Shown here: piece by piece, positions 1-5,322 of the stretch
Layout: each line of letters starts with the position of its first letter
Numbering within the stretch: the first letter of the stretch is position 1
NCBI GenBank assembly: GCA_025800305.1
Contig: JAOXRY010000405.1
Span: 1-6,916 of the forward strand
Direction of reading: 5' to 3'
DNA from: Campylobacterales bacterium
GTDB lineage: Bacteria > Campylobacterota > Campylobacteria > Campylobacterales > SZUA-545
Length of the DNA: 6,916 nucleotides
Translations under genes and position numbers: made by a program
Notes under the pieces: model-generated
What the model saw: only the letters and a program-made list of their open reading frames with translations
Told to the model about the DNA's origin: nothing
Database searches by the model: none

Positions 1-173
1 GCTGGAGTTAAATCCGCTTTCCAAAGCTTTTGTTTGTACATAATTTTAAAGTCACAAGACCCCTCATTTTTCCAAACACCGCCAACCTTTTTTGGTTTAT
101 ACTCAGAGCAATACACCATCGCATCGCCTTTTTTTAAGTTCGCCTTTTGACAAACTGGACAAACTGTAGCCAT
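1..173 (-). CDS. Partial zinc-ribbon protein, truncated by window edge
   Basis: This is the N-terminal 57 codons of a gene that runs off the left edge. It starts at the ATG complementary to 171-173, behind an AAGGGGG purine run about 7 nt upstream on the minus strand. The peptide begins MATVCPVCQKANLKKGD and carries Cys5, Cys8, Cys22 and Cys40, with SCDFKI around the last one. A CxxC pair followed by two spaced cysteines, with hydrophobic residues after the last, resembles the C4 zinc ribbons at the C-termini of type IA topoisomerases and in small plasmid or phage proteins. It may bind one zinc ion and single-stranded nucleic acid, but that is family-level inference. It lies 78 bp downstream of the membrane protein gene on the same strand and could be co-transcribed. 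The true length is unknown. Confidence 0.6.
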   Translation of the reverse strand, partial: MATVCPVCQKANLKKGDAMVYCSEYKPKKVGGVWKNEGSCDFKIMYKQKLWKADLTP

Positions 174-251
174 CTGCTACCCCCTTGTTAAAGATTTTCT
201 ATAAGTGCTCTTGAAAAGAGAACTTAAGGGAAAACCCTCAATTGCTGAATA
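174..251. other. Short intergenic gap with two weak hairpins
   Basis: The gap between the membrane protein gene and the zinc-ribbon gene holds two small inverted repeats: CTCTT-gaa-AAGAG at 208-220 and AGGG-aaaa-CCCT at 227-238. Stems are only 4-5 bp, and no run of T follows either on the minus strand. They are poor terminator candidates, so read-through from the membrane gene seems likely. Confidence 0.3.
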
Positions 252-875
252 TTACCCCCCTACTGTTCGAGCAGCTTCTTTATAATAATCCTGAACCCAG
301 TTATGAATACTTTTATTGTTAGGTAGATACATAGAACTAGATCCAATAGTCAGATAGAATTGCATAAGAAAAAGAGTTATAAATGAGAAAACCCCAACTT
401 TAACCATAGACAAAAACCCAGTTCTTCTAGTAAGTAAATAGAGTCTTTTTTCGTTGTAAGAGAAAAAGCTAATAACAGTTATTAACATGGCTAGATAAGT
501 CCATGCAAGGACAGATTGAAGAACAGTCCTAAAATTAACAATAAGACTCCAAAGGGCTTCTTTTGATTTTTCTAGTTCCCTAATTCCACCGCCTGAAGTC
601 GGATTTGAATAAGTCCAAAAGTTAGAGAGCATAGATTTAGCAGAGGGATAAACTCCCCCAGTAATTCCATCAAAAATATTAACTACGAAAATAAAAGCCG
701 TTGTAAACATGAATTGCCATAAGATAGTAGAAACGAGCCCAGCGAAAATCTCATCAACATATTTCCTATGTGCGTTGTGAAAGGTGTTAAATAATCCGTA
801 TAAAGTGGGTAGTAATGAAAAGGTAGTTGCTAACATACCAAATACTGTTGTCATAACTGTTTCTTCAATAGTCAT
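252..875 (-). CDS. Four-helix integral membrane protein of unknown function
   Basis: This 207-residue protein is not recognised as a named family. Four hydrophobic segments are visible at about residues 8-29, 44-67, 117-138 and 156-178. A mostly polar loop rich in Ser, Gly, Asn and Lys (about 78-112) lies between the second and third. Charged clusters (HRKY at 36-39, NEKR at 141-144, TRR at 149-151) suggest cytoplasmic loops. The soluble tail ends HNWVQDYYKEAARTVGG. There is no cleavable signal peptide. The ATG at 873-875 was chosen because GGAAAGAG lies about 5 nt upstream. Met8 is an alternative start with a weaker site. The gene is first in a leftward unit with the zinc-ribbon gene and has a good sigma70-type promoter. 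A small multi-pass protein on a plasmid-like element could serve conjugation, phage morphogenesis or exclusion, but nothing in the sequence decides this. Confidence 0.7.
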   Translation of the reverse strand: MTIEETVMTTVFGMLATTFSLLPTLYGLFNTFHNAHRKYVDEIFAGLVSTILWQFMFTTAFIFVVNIFDGITGGVYPSAKSMLSNFWTYSNPTSGGGIRELEKSKEALWSLIVNFRTVLQSVLAWTYLAMLITVISFFSYNEKRLYLLTRRTGFLSMVKVGVFSFITLFLMQFYLTIGSSSMYLPNNKSIHNWVQDYYKEAARTVGG

Positions 876-899
876 CTGGGCTCTTTCCGTGTTGATCTA

Positions 900-933
900 C
901 CCCTATTTAAAAAACATGTTTAATAAATAAGGG
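900..933. repeat. Near-palindrome centred on AAACATGTTT
   Basis: A 10-bp perfect palindrome AAACATGTTT (about 911-920) is flanked by A/T runs and then by CCCTATTTA on the left and TAAATAAGGG on the right. These outer arms pair apart from one missing base. It starts just after the expected transcription start of the leftward membrane gene and lies in its 5' leader. It fits an operator or leader hairpin. No T-run suitable for a terminator follows. Confidence 0.45.
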
Positions 934-941
934 ATAGTGAA

Positions 942-970
942 ACTTTATCAGTTTTTTTCTGAGATGTCAA
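942..970 (-). promoter_or_regulatory. Sigma70-type promoter for membrane protein gene
   Basis: On the minus strand a consensus -35 TTGACA (complement of 965-970) is followed by 17 bp and then TAAAGT (complement of 942-947), a 4/6 match to the -10 hexamer. The start of transcription would fall near 935, about 60 nt before the ATG at 875. The -35 lies inside an 18-bp element that recurs, inverted, at 1051-1068, so the promoter is probably regulated by a protein binding there. Confidence 0.55.
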
Positions 971-1068
971 ATTTTTTAACATTTTTTTTAACATCAAAAT
1001 GTTAGTTCTTTTAACCAAAGGCTTTGTTAAAGGTATCTATTGTGTTTTTTATGTTAAAATTTTTGACA
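965..1068. promoter_or_regulatory. Divergent operator region with inverted 18-bp elements and TAACAT repeats
   Basis: ATGTTAAAATTTTTGACA on the plus strand (1051-1068) matches ATGTTAAAAAATTTGACA on the minus strand (complement of 965-982) at 16 of 18 positions. Between them lies a perfect inverted repeat TAACAT-caaa-ATGTTA (989-1004). In all, the hexamer TAACAT/ATGTTA occurs four times within 80 bp. One 18-bp copy contains the -35 of the leftward promoter. The other sits just upstream of the HTH gene's start. A regulator binding both would control both directions, and the adjacent HTH protein is the obvious candidate. That assignment is inference. Confidence 0.5.
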
Positions 1069-1083
1069 AATTAAGGTAAGTAG

Positions 1084-1644
1084 ATGAACAGTATTAAGCA
1101 AAGTGTGCTAGCAGAATTTTTTGAAGTTACAAGACAAACAGTCAGCTCTAAATATGATGAGGCTAAAGCCTATAGATTTATTAGAGAGTTTTTTACTCAA
1201 TCCGAAATAGAGGAATGGCTCAAGTATGGCCACATTAGAGCAAAAGAAAAAAGAGATACTTTCTTAGATGAGCTTATAATTGAGGTCTTTGAAAAAAGAC
1301 TTGATGAAAACATAGAACTTCCATTTTTGTATGCTTTAAGCCAAGAAGAGACAACTGGAGACATGGATTATAAATCATTCAAAAAAGAAATTAGTGACAA
1401 ATTGAAAACTCATAAAGAGTATAGCTTCCCTCAAAATTTAGATATTAAGATTAGCAATGAAGAAGAAAGGTTTTGGAATAATCTAACCAGCTTAGAGCAA
1501 TATATTCTAATTAAATATGTTGTAATAATTACAGATCTTCCAAAAGGTTTTGGACGGCTCTTTGATTCTATCGTGGATAATATACTTCCCTATACACTAC
1601 ACAACCATAAAATCATCAAGACGATAAAGAAAAAACGACAGTAA
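1084..1644 (+). CDS. Putative helix-turn-helix protein beside the origin
   Basis: This 186-residue protein is not recognised as a named family. Residues 6-24 (QSVLAEFFEVTRQTVSSKY) read as a helix-turn-helix: a short helix, a turn, then a TRQTVSSKY recognition helix. The rest is mostly alpha-helical and charged, with a hydrophobic patch LEQYILIKYVVIITDLP (137-153) that may support dimer contacts, and a basic tail IIKTIKKKRQ. The start at 1084 follows TAAGG at about 8 nt. It is the only clear plus-strand gene, transcribed away from the membrane gene and towards the iterons. Its last three codons plus stop (CGA CAG TAA) form part of the first origin repeat. It may be a regulator of the divergent promoters or of replication. 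DNA binding is inferred from the HTH pattern only, and an origin-associated or phage repressor-like role is possible. Confidence 0.65.
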   Translation: MNSIKQSVLAEFFEVTRQTVSSKYDEAKAYRFIREFFTQSEIEEWLKYGHIRAKEKRDTFLDELIIEVFEKRLDENIELPFLYALSQEETTGDMDYKSFKKEISDKLKTHKEYSFPQNLDIKISNEEERFWNNLTSLEQYILIKYVVIITDLPKGFGRLFDSIVDNILPYTLHNHKIIKTIKKKRQ

Positions 1645-1648
1645 TTTA

Positions 1649-1670
1649 AGGGTATTTAAAAACCCTATTT
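1649..1670 (+). terminator. Weak candidate terminator after the HTH gene
   Basis: An AGGGT stem arm (1649-1653) pairs with ACCCT (1662-1666) across an AT loop and is followed by ATTTAT. The stem is only 5 bp and its left arm belongs to an origin repeat, so this is a low-confidence call. Confidence 0.25.
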
Positions 1671-1716
1671 ATAAACGACAGTAAAAACTCATAGAACGAC
1701 AGTCATTTAAGGGTAT

Positions 1717-1816
1717 AAAATTCTACTCCGTTAAATTATGCTACTTAGTAGTATTTTTGCAAATAGTAGTATTTTTATCACAATTTTTGCTTATTTTCAG
1801 CGGTTTTTTTAGAAAA
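1717..1816. other. AT-rich candidate DNA-unwinding element
   Basis: This strongly AT-rich block lies between the outlying iterons and the tandem array. It contains two copies of TAGTAGTATTTTT (1746-1758 and 1764-1776), the near-palindrome CTACTTAGTAG (1741-1751) and two ATTTTTGC motifs. Repeated AT-rich 13-mers next to iterons are typical of the melting region where helicase is loaded. No exact TTATNCACA DnaA box is seen here; the nearest is TTATCACAA. Confidence 0.45.
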
Positions 1817-1950
1817 CGACAGTAATTTAAGAATAAAACGACAGTAAAAACTCATTAGTGCGACAGTAAAAACTCATTAGTGCGACAGTAAAAACTCATC
1901 AAAACGACAGTAAAAACTCATCAAAACGACAGTAAAAACTCATCATTTGT

Positions 1951-1984
1951 TAGATCTATTAGATCTATTTAGATTAGATCTATT
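1951..1984. repeat. TAGATCTATT direct repeats beside iterons
   Basis: The 10-mer TAGATCTATT occurs at 1951-1960, 1960-1969 and 1975-1984, with a partial TAGAT at 1970-1974. Each contains the palindrome TAGATCTA. It abuts the last iteron on one side and the hairpin segment on the other. It may be part of the origin or a binding site, but the function is unknown. Confidence 0.5.
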
Positions 1985-2032
1985 AGAGGAGGTAAACCTC
2001 CGCTCTTTAGAGGAGCGGATAATTACCTCTAA
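1983..2032. repeat. Nested hairpins after rep stop codon
   Basis: Two adjacent perfect stems are GGAGGT-aa-ACCTCC (1988-2001) and CCGCTC-tttagag-GAGCGG (2000-2018). An outer arm TTAGAGG...GGTAA (1983-1995) can pair with TTACCTCTAA (2023-2032). It is the most GC-rich stretch near the origin and lies immediately downstream of the rep stop codon. It may terminate the par-rep operon by a strong stem, although no long T-run follows on the minus strand, or it may be a structural origin element such as a primosome or single-strand start site. Confidence 0.5.
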
Positions 2033-2033
2033 C

Positions 2034-3056
2034 TTATTCAAGTTCTAAAGGAGGTATAAGAGTAATATTTTCATCTTGACGATATTCAAAAGTTAAAGTA
2101 GTAGGATTTACAGCCATATTAAATTTTTTAAATTCATCAATATTATCTCTAATTTCTTTTTTAGCTCTTGTCATATCTCTAGTGCTATTAATTGGATATC
2201 CTACAAGGTCAAGGATAGATTCTAAAGTCCAGCAGTTTACATTCTTATGAGTTGATAGATTAATGATGATGGCCTTAACCAAAGCATTTTTAATTCTTAC
2301 AAGCTCATCAAATTTATCTTTAAAACTGATACTATAATCATTCATGTAGAAATTAACATAAGCTTTTGACAATATAATTCCAAAGCTATTTTCTTTTTGG
2401 GAAAAAGCGACATTTTCTATGATATGAAACGAGAAAGTGTCTCCGTCTTTGGTAAGTAGATCTACATTTACATCAGAAATCTCTTTCAACATCATTCCGA
2501 GGTAACTGTAGTCTCTCTTACCTTTTTTAATTGCTTCTTTTTCTTCTTTTACTCTATTTTCAAGTTCTGCTTGTTGCTCTTTAGTAAGCTCAGTCTCATA
2601 AACATATCTAGTTTTTCCATCAACAATCTCTTTTTTCTTCTTTTTAGAGATATTCATTTCAGTTCTATAGTTAGGTTCGATTTTATTCATCATAGCTTTT
2701 TTACTAATACCACCAATTTTTTTACCTAAAGCCTTAAGGATTTTGTATTTAGAAAAGTAGATGGCAATACTTCCATCCTCAAGTTTTTTAAGCTTGTCTT
2801 TGTGTGTATGTATAGCAATCATCAAATCTTGATGAGTTTGTGTAAGAATTCTGTTTCTCACATCCGCTTTTCCGTGAGTAGTCTCAACAGTTCTAATGTT
2901 GTTATTCAATTTAAACTTTTTAGCAGTATTGGAATTTGGAGGGATTTTTGCCATAGGGGCAAAGAGAGGGATTCTAATTTCTTGGAGAGTGTTAGTAGAT
3001 CTCTCAATTTTTTCCTCAATAGTGCCACCAAAAAGTGAAAGTTGTTGTTTTTTCAT
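2034..3056 (-). CDS. rep: Plasmid replication initiator, winged-helix Rep protein
   Basis: This 340-residue protein is probably an initiator of the Rep_3/TrfA type, which binds iterons with two winged-helix domains and recruits the helicase. The pattern supports this: a first domain around VRNRILTQTHQDLMIAIHTH (66-85) through FSKYKILKALGKK (101-113) and on to about 240, then a second domain from about 247, where NCWTLESILDLVGYP (274-288) and the helix RAKKEIRDNIDEFKKFNM (297-314) look like the DNA-recognition part. The first domain is interrupted by a highly charged Lys/Glu-rich segment (136-182) with coiled-coil character. The start codon abuts the helicase stop (TAAATG), and AAAGGA lies 7 nt upstream inside the helicase gene. 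It is the last gene of the operon, and the 22-bp iterons lie beyond its 3' end. The exact Pfam family cannot be fixed by eye. Confidence 0.75.
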   Translation of the reverse strand: MKKQQLSLFGGTIEEKIERSTNTLQEIRIPLFAPMAKIPPNSNTAKKFKLNNNIRTVETTHGKADVRNRILTQTHQDLMIAIHTHKDKLKKLEDGSIAIYFSKYKILKALGKKIGGISKKAMMNKIEPNYRTEMNISKKKKKEIVDGKTRYVYETELTKEQQAELENRVKEEKEAIKKGKRDYSYLGMMLKEISDVNVDLLTKDGDTFSFHIIENVAFSQKENSFGIILSKAYVNFYMNDYSISFKDKFDELVRIKNALVKAIIINLSTHKNVNCWTLESILDLVGYPINSTRDMTRAKKEIRDNIDEFKKFNMAVNPTTLTFEYRQDENITLIPPLELE

Positions 3057-4238
3057 TTAAAAGTCCTTTGGTGTTTCAGTTCTTTCAATCTCATATCTAG
3101 GAGTAATTTCTAAGTCTTTCTCAAAACCACCAAAGAGCTTGGAAGCTCCGTAATTATCTTTAGTTAATCTAATTTTTCTTTTGGAAGTTTCATTATCAAT
3201 CTTTTCAATCTCATAGACAGCTCTTACTGCATCAACCAAAGCCCCAGCTCCTCTTGTTTTAGAACCGATATCTTCTTTAGTGACTTTTTTACTATGGTGT
3301 ATGAATATTAAAGTCTTATTCTCTTTTGTACAAAACTGAGTAAATTGTTGCATGAACTTTCTAGCTTGTCCGTTAGAGTTCTCATCACCCCCATAAAATG
3401 CAATTAAGGGGTCTAGAACGATTAAATCATATTTTTTGAGGTTAGACCTTAGCTGAAACCATTTAGGGTTAATTCTATGCCCTTTTTCGTATTCTTCTAA
3501 AACTTGTAGAGTCTCACTATCTGTAATTGTTAATCTATTTCGGTACTTTTCAAGACCTTGGTAGTCTCTTAAGATACTTTCATTTATTAAATTAGCTCTT
3601 TCTTTTGTTAATTCTTTTGGATCTTCACTAAGCCATAAAAAGGCTTTTTCATTTGGATTATCTTTTAAGAATCTAATAGCTAACTGGAGAATAGTCCAGC
3701 TTTTACCAGTTCCCCCAGGAGCGGAAACAATCGAAACAGTTCTTTTCGGTATAGGCATCCAATTTTCTAGATAAAACTCACACTTTTTAGCTTCCACATC
3801 ATTAATATCAAATTCTTCAAAAAGGCTAACTCTAGAAGAGTTCTCCATATTTTCAAATAGTTCTTTTGCTTTTGCTTCAGCTTCAATTCCGTCATCTTCA
3901 AGAGCTGACTTTTTTATTGCATGAGATAGATCTACTAAATGTCTTTTACTGGATAAATTTTTTAGCTCTTCAATATAACTTACTGCATTAGATAGAGGGT
4001 ATGTAGCAATAACATCAAGCAAGGCCGTCTCATCATAGTCTTTACATTCCTTTTTAATGAACTCTTCATCAATCATAGAATCTTTTTTATTTAGAGATAA
4101 AATAGCTCCGTAGAATTGCTGATGAGCTGGAAGATAAAAGTCCTTAGCTTTTACATCGTTTTTAATAAATTGCTCTAATATAGTCGGCTCAAATATTATT
4201 GAACTTATTAATGCTCTTTCGATGTTTATATTGAACAT
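3057..4238 (-). CDS. Replicative helicase: DnaB-type N-domain plus RepA-like ATPase
   Basis: This 393-residue protein is probably a hexameric 5'-3' helicase for the element. Residues 1-135 resemble the DnaB N-terminal domain: it opens INIERALISSIIFEP and ends in SYIEELKNLSSKRHLVDLSHAIKK. This domain normally mediates hexamer and primase contacts. Residues 155-393 are a RecA-fold ATPase of the AAA_25/RepA class. It has Walker A APGGTGKS (173-180), a Glu/Asp pair in WLSEDP (202-207), Walker B YDLIVLDPL (270-278), the sensor IFIHHSKK (311-318), and SKTRGAGALVDAVRAVYEI (326-344), which resembles the RSF1010 RepA-type motif. The core is thus closer to RepA than to the C-terminal domain of host DnaB. 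Its ATG overlaps the preceding stop (TAATG), and it abuts rep. Such an element could bypass host DnaB loading. DnaG interaction is inference. Confidence 0.8.
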   Translation of the reverse strand: MFNINIERALISSIIFEPTILEQFIKNDVKAKDFYLPAHQQFYGAILSLNKKDSMIDEEFIKKECKDYDETALLDVIATYPLSNAVSYIEELKNLSSKRHLVDLSHAIKKSALEDDGIEAEAKAKELFENMENSSRVSLFEEFDINDVEAKKCEFYLENWMPIPKRTVSIVSAPGGTGKSWTILQLAIRFLKDNPNEKAFLWLSEDPKELTKERANLINESILRDYQGLEKYRNRLTITDSETLQVLEEYEKGHRINPKWFQLRSNLKKYDLIVLDPLIAFYGGDENSNGQARKFMQQFTQFCTKENKTLIFIHHSKKVTKEDIGSKTRGAGALVDAVRAVYEIEKIDNETSKRKIRLTKDNYGASKLFGGFEKDLEITPRYEIERTETPKDF

Positions 4239-4564
4239 TATTTTTCCGATGGATTTTCTAAATCATAGAAATGTTTGAATAGAAGTTTAGCAACTGCATG
4301 AGGTGTTCTTAATTTTCTATTTACTTTCTTTTCTAGCCATTCTAATTGTTCATCATCAACTTTAAATTTAATCGTGTGAGTTGCATGACTTTTTCCAAGG
4401 AGAGGCCTACCGCCCTTTTTAAATTTTTCAAGAGCTTCAGCTTGAGCTTTTAGTTCAGCATGTTCTTCTTTTATCTGTTTATCTTTTTCGCCTTTTTCTG
4501 CTGCTTTTGTAAATGTATTTTCTTCTTCCGAATTATCAACATTAAAAAAATCTTTTTTTGCCAT
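4238..4564 (-). CDS. Ribbon-helix-helix partition partner (ParB/ParG-like)
   Basis: This 108-residue protein has a charged, disordered N-terminal half (1-58, Lys/Glu-rich, helical at 25-50). A C-terminal ribbon-helix-helix pattern follows: strand THTIKFKV (62-69), helix DDEQLEWLEKKVNR (70-83), a short turn and helix TPHAVAKLLFKHFYDL (87-102). Small proteins with a flexible tail and RHH domain directly after a short ParA are typical of type Ib partition systems (ParG, Omega). There they bind centromere repeats, stimulate the ATPase through the tail and repress the operon. Both ends overlap neighbours by one base (TAATG), indicating translational coupling. AAAGG lies 6 nt before the ATG. A candidate target is the GTACYAAAAACCTCAAAAAC motif upstream of parA. 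The assignment rests on fold pattern and context, not sequence identity. Confidence 0.65.
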   Translation of the reverse strand: MAKKDFFNVDNSEEENTFTKAAEKGEKDKQIKEEHAELKAQAEALEKFKKGGRPLLGKSHATHTIKFKVDDEQLEWLEKKVNRKLRTPHAVAKLLFKHFYDLENPSEK

Positions 4565-5166
4565 TATTTACCTTTCTCTTCTTGAATTGAATTAATCTTT
4601 TTTAAAAGTGTTTCGTACTCTCTGAATACCCCTGAATCTGTCCACCAATTAGTGAATCTTTTTTCTTTCTTTAACTGCATGTAGCTTTTCCCGTCTTTCT
4701 TTATGTATCTAGCAATCTTAGTATTTGGGATATGTGTAAAGTGAAGCTCAAACTTAGAGTTTTTCTCAATAGATTTTTTAATTTCATTGAATTCATCTCT
4801 TGGAACATTGATAATAACCACAGCAATATTTTTACAATGTTGCCCTAGTTCATTAATAGCAGAGATAGCTCCTTTAATTCCGTCAATATCATCAGTGGTC
4901 GGAACGATTAAAATATCACTCTCTTTTGCAATATGTAAGACTTTTGGATTATTCTCCCATCCAGCAAAATCATAGACACATCTTTCATATATATCTTCCA
5001 TCTCTTCATCATATCTAGCAAATTCATAGATAGGTTTACCTTGTTTTTTTTCTAAAGCGAAATTCTTCTGATTAGAAATATATCCATATCCTAGATCTAC
5101 AGCTAATGAATAAGAGGTTGTTGATTTACCAACTCCGCCTTTTCTGTTTGCAACTGCTACTGTCAT
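4564..5166 (-). CDS. parA: ParA-family partition ATPase
   Basis: This 200-residue protein has a deviant Walker A, KGGVGKST (9-16), with signature Lys9 and Lys14. A switch-type acidic motif VYDFAGW (64-70) and the hydrophobic strand DILIVPTTDD (84-93) follow. A conserved-looking C-terminal region carries IPNTKIARYIKKDGKS (146-161). ParA dimers bind DNA non-specifically when ATP-bound and move plasmid copies by a gradient set up with the partner protein. With no N-terminal HTH and only 200 residues, it belongs with the short type Ib ParAs. It is first in the operon: AAGGA lies 5 nt before the ATG at 5164-5166, and its stop overlaps the RHH gene start. The segment between Walker A and the switch motif is shorter than in most ParA/Soj proteins. 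Confidence 0.85.
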   Translation of the reverse strand: MTVAVANRKGGVGKSTTSYSLAVDLGYGYISNQKNFALEKKQGKPIYEFARYDEEMEDIYERCVYDFAGWENNPKVLHIAKESDILIVPTTDDIDGIKGAISAINELGQHCKNIAVVIINVPRDEFNEIKKSIEKNSKFELHFTHIPNTKIARYIKKDGKSYMQLKKEKRFTNWWTDSGVFREYETLLKKINSIQEEKGK

Positions 5167-5192
5167 TTCAGTCCTTTTTTAGTGTTTGAAGT

Positions 5193-5221
5193 ATTATCGG
5201 ATAATTAAGCTTAAATTTTAG
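5193..5221 (-). promoter_or_regulatory. Likely promoter of the par-helicase-rep operon
   Basis: GATAAT (complement of 5193-5198) lies 26 nt upstream of the parA start and is a 5/6 match to the -10 hexamer. The -35 at 17 bp spacing reads CTAAAA, which is poor. Weak -35 elements are common in Campylobacterota. The shared 20-bp motif and stem-loop at 5229-5266 sit directly upstream and could control it. Confidence 0.4.
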
Positions 5222-5228
5222 TTAAAAG

Positions 5229-5248
5229 GTACTAAAAACCTCAAAAAC
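5229..5248. promoter_or_regulatory. 20-bp motif shared with resolvase promoter, copy 1
   Basis: GTACTAAAAACCTCAAAAAC differs by one base from the sequence at 6560-6579. On the minus strand it reads as two GTTTTT half-repeats, a layout like RHH operators built from direct repeats. It lies about 30 bp upstream of the par -10 and overlaps the left arm of the stem-loop at 5238-5266. It may be a ParA/RHH operator or part of a centromere. Confidence 0.5.
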
Positions 5249-5266
5249 TTAAAAAGTTTAAGAGGT
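5238..5266 (-). terminator. Stem-loop terminator after resolvase gene
   Basis: ACCTC-aa-AAACTT, a 3-nt AAA loop, then AAGTTT-aa-GAGGT form an 11-bp stem with an A/A internal mismatch. On the minus strand the stem is followed by TTTTT, which fits a Rho-independent terminator for the resolvase transcript ending at 5323. On the plus strand CTTTATTTT follows. It would insulate the resolvase from the par operon. Confidence 0.6.
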
Positions 5267-5281
5267 CTTTATTTTAAGGTG

Positions 5282-5299
5282 TTTTGTGTATTTTGTGTA
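5282..5299. repeat. Tandem TTTTGTGTA duplication
   Basis: TTTTGTGTA occurs twice back to back (5282-5290, 5291-5299) in the gap between the resolvase stop codon and the terminator. It is probably a small slippage duplication. No function can be assigned. Confidence 0.4.
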
Positions 5300-5322
5300 A
5301 AGTAGGTTAAAGGGACTTAAAA

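Larger units (their letters stand above)
1636..1948 (+). repeat. oriV: Iteron array, probable replication origin (oriV)
   Basis: The 17-bp core CGACAGTAAAAACTCAT occurs at 1676-1692, 1839-1855, 1861-1877, 1883-1899, 1905-1921 and 1927-1943. The last five are spaced exactly 22 bp apart, about two helical turns, as in classical iteron plasmids. The 5-bp spacers alternate between TAGTG and CAAAA. A second class keeps CGACAGT but continues ATTTAAGGGTAT or a variant (1636, 1697 and 1817). In iteron plasmids the initiator binds such repeats on one face of the helix and the same repeats set copy number by handcuffing. Here the cognate initiator would be the winged-helix Rep at 2034-3056. The array lies beyond the 3' end of rep, not at its promoter. 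Confidence 0.85.

Noticed and set aside
1063..1068. TTGACA as the -35 of the HTH gene
   Set aside because: It lies only 15 bp before the ATG and a -10 would fall inside the gene. It is better read as part of the repeated 18-bp element.
1775..1784. TTATCACAA as a DnaA box in the iteron origin
   Set aside because: It misses the TTATNCACA spacing by one base, so it was not called.
1676..1948. CRISPR array
   Set aside because: Repeats are 17 bp at 22-bp spacing, with only two recurring 5-bp spacers. That is iteron structure, and no cas genes are present.
2802..3038. Plus-strand frame inside rep
   Set aside because: It is antisense to a well-supported gene, with no ribosome site or domain.
4787..4975. 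Plus-strand frame inside parA
   Set aside because: It is the complement of the ParA coding sequence and has no independent support.
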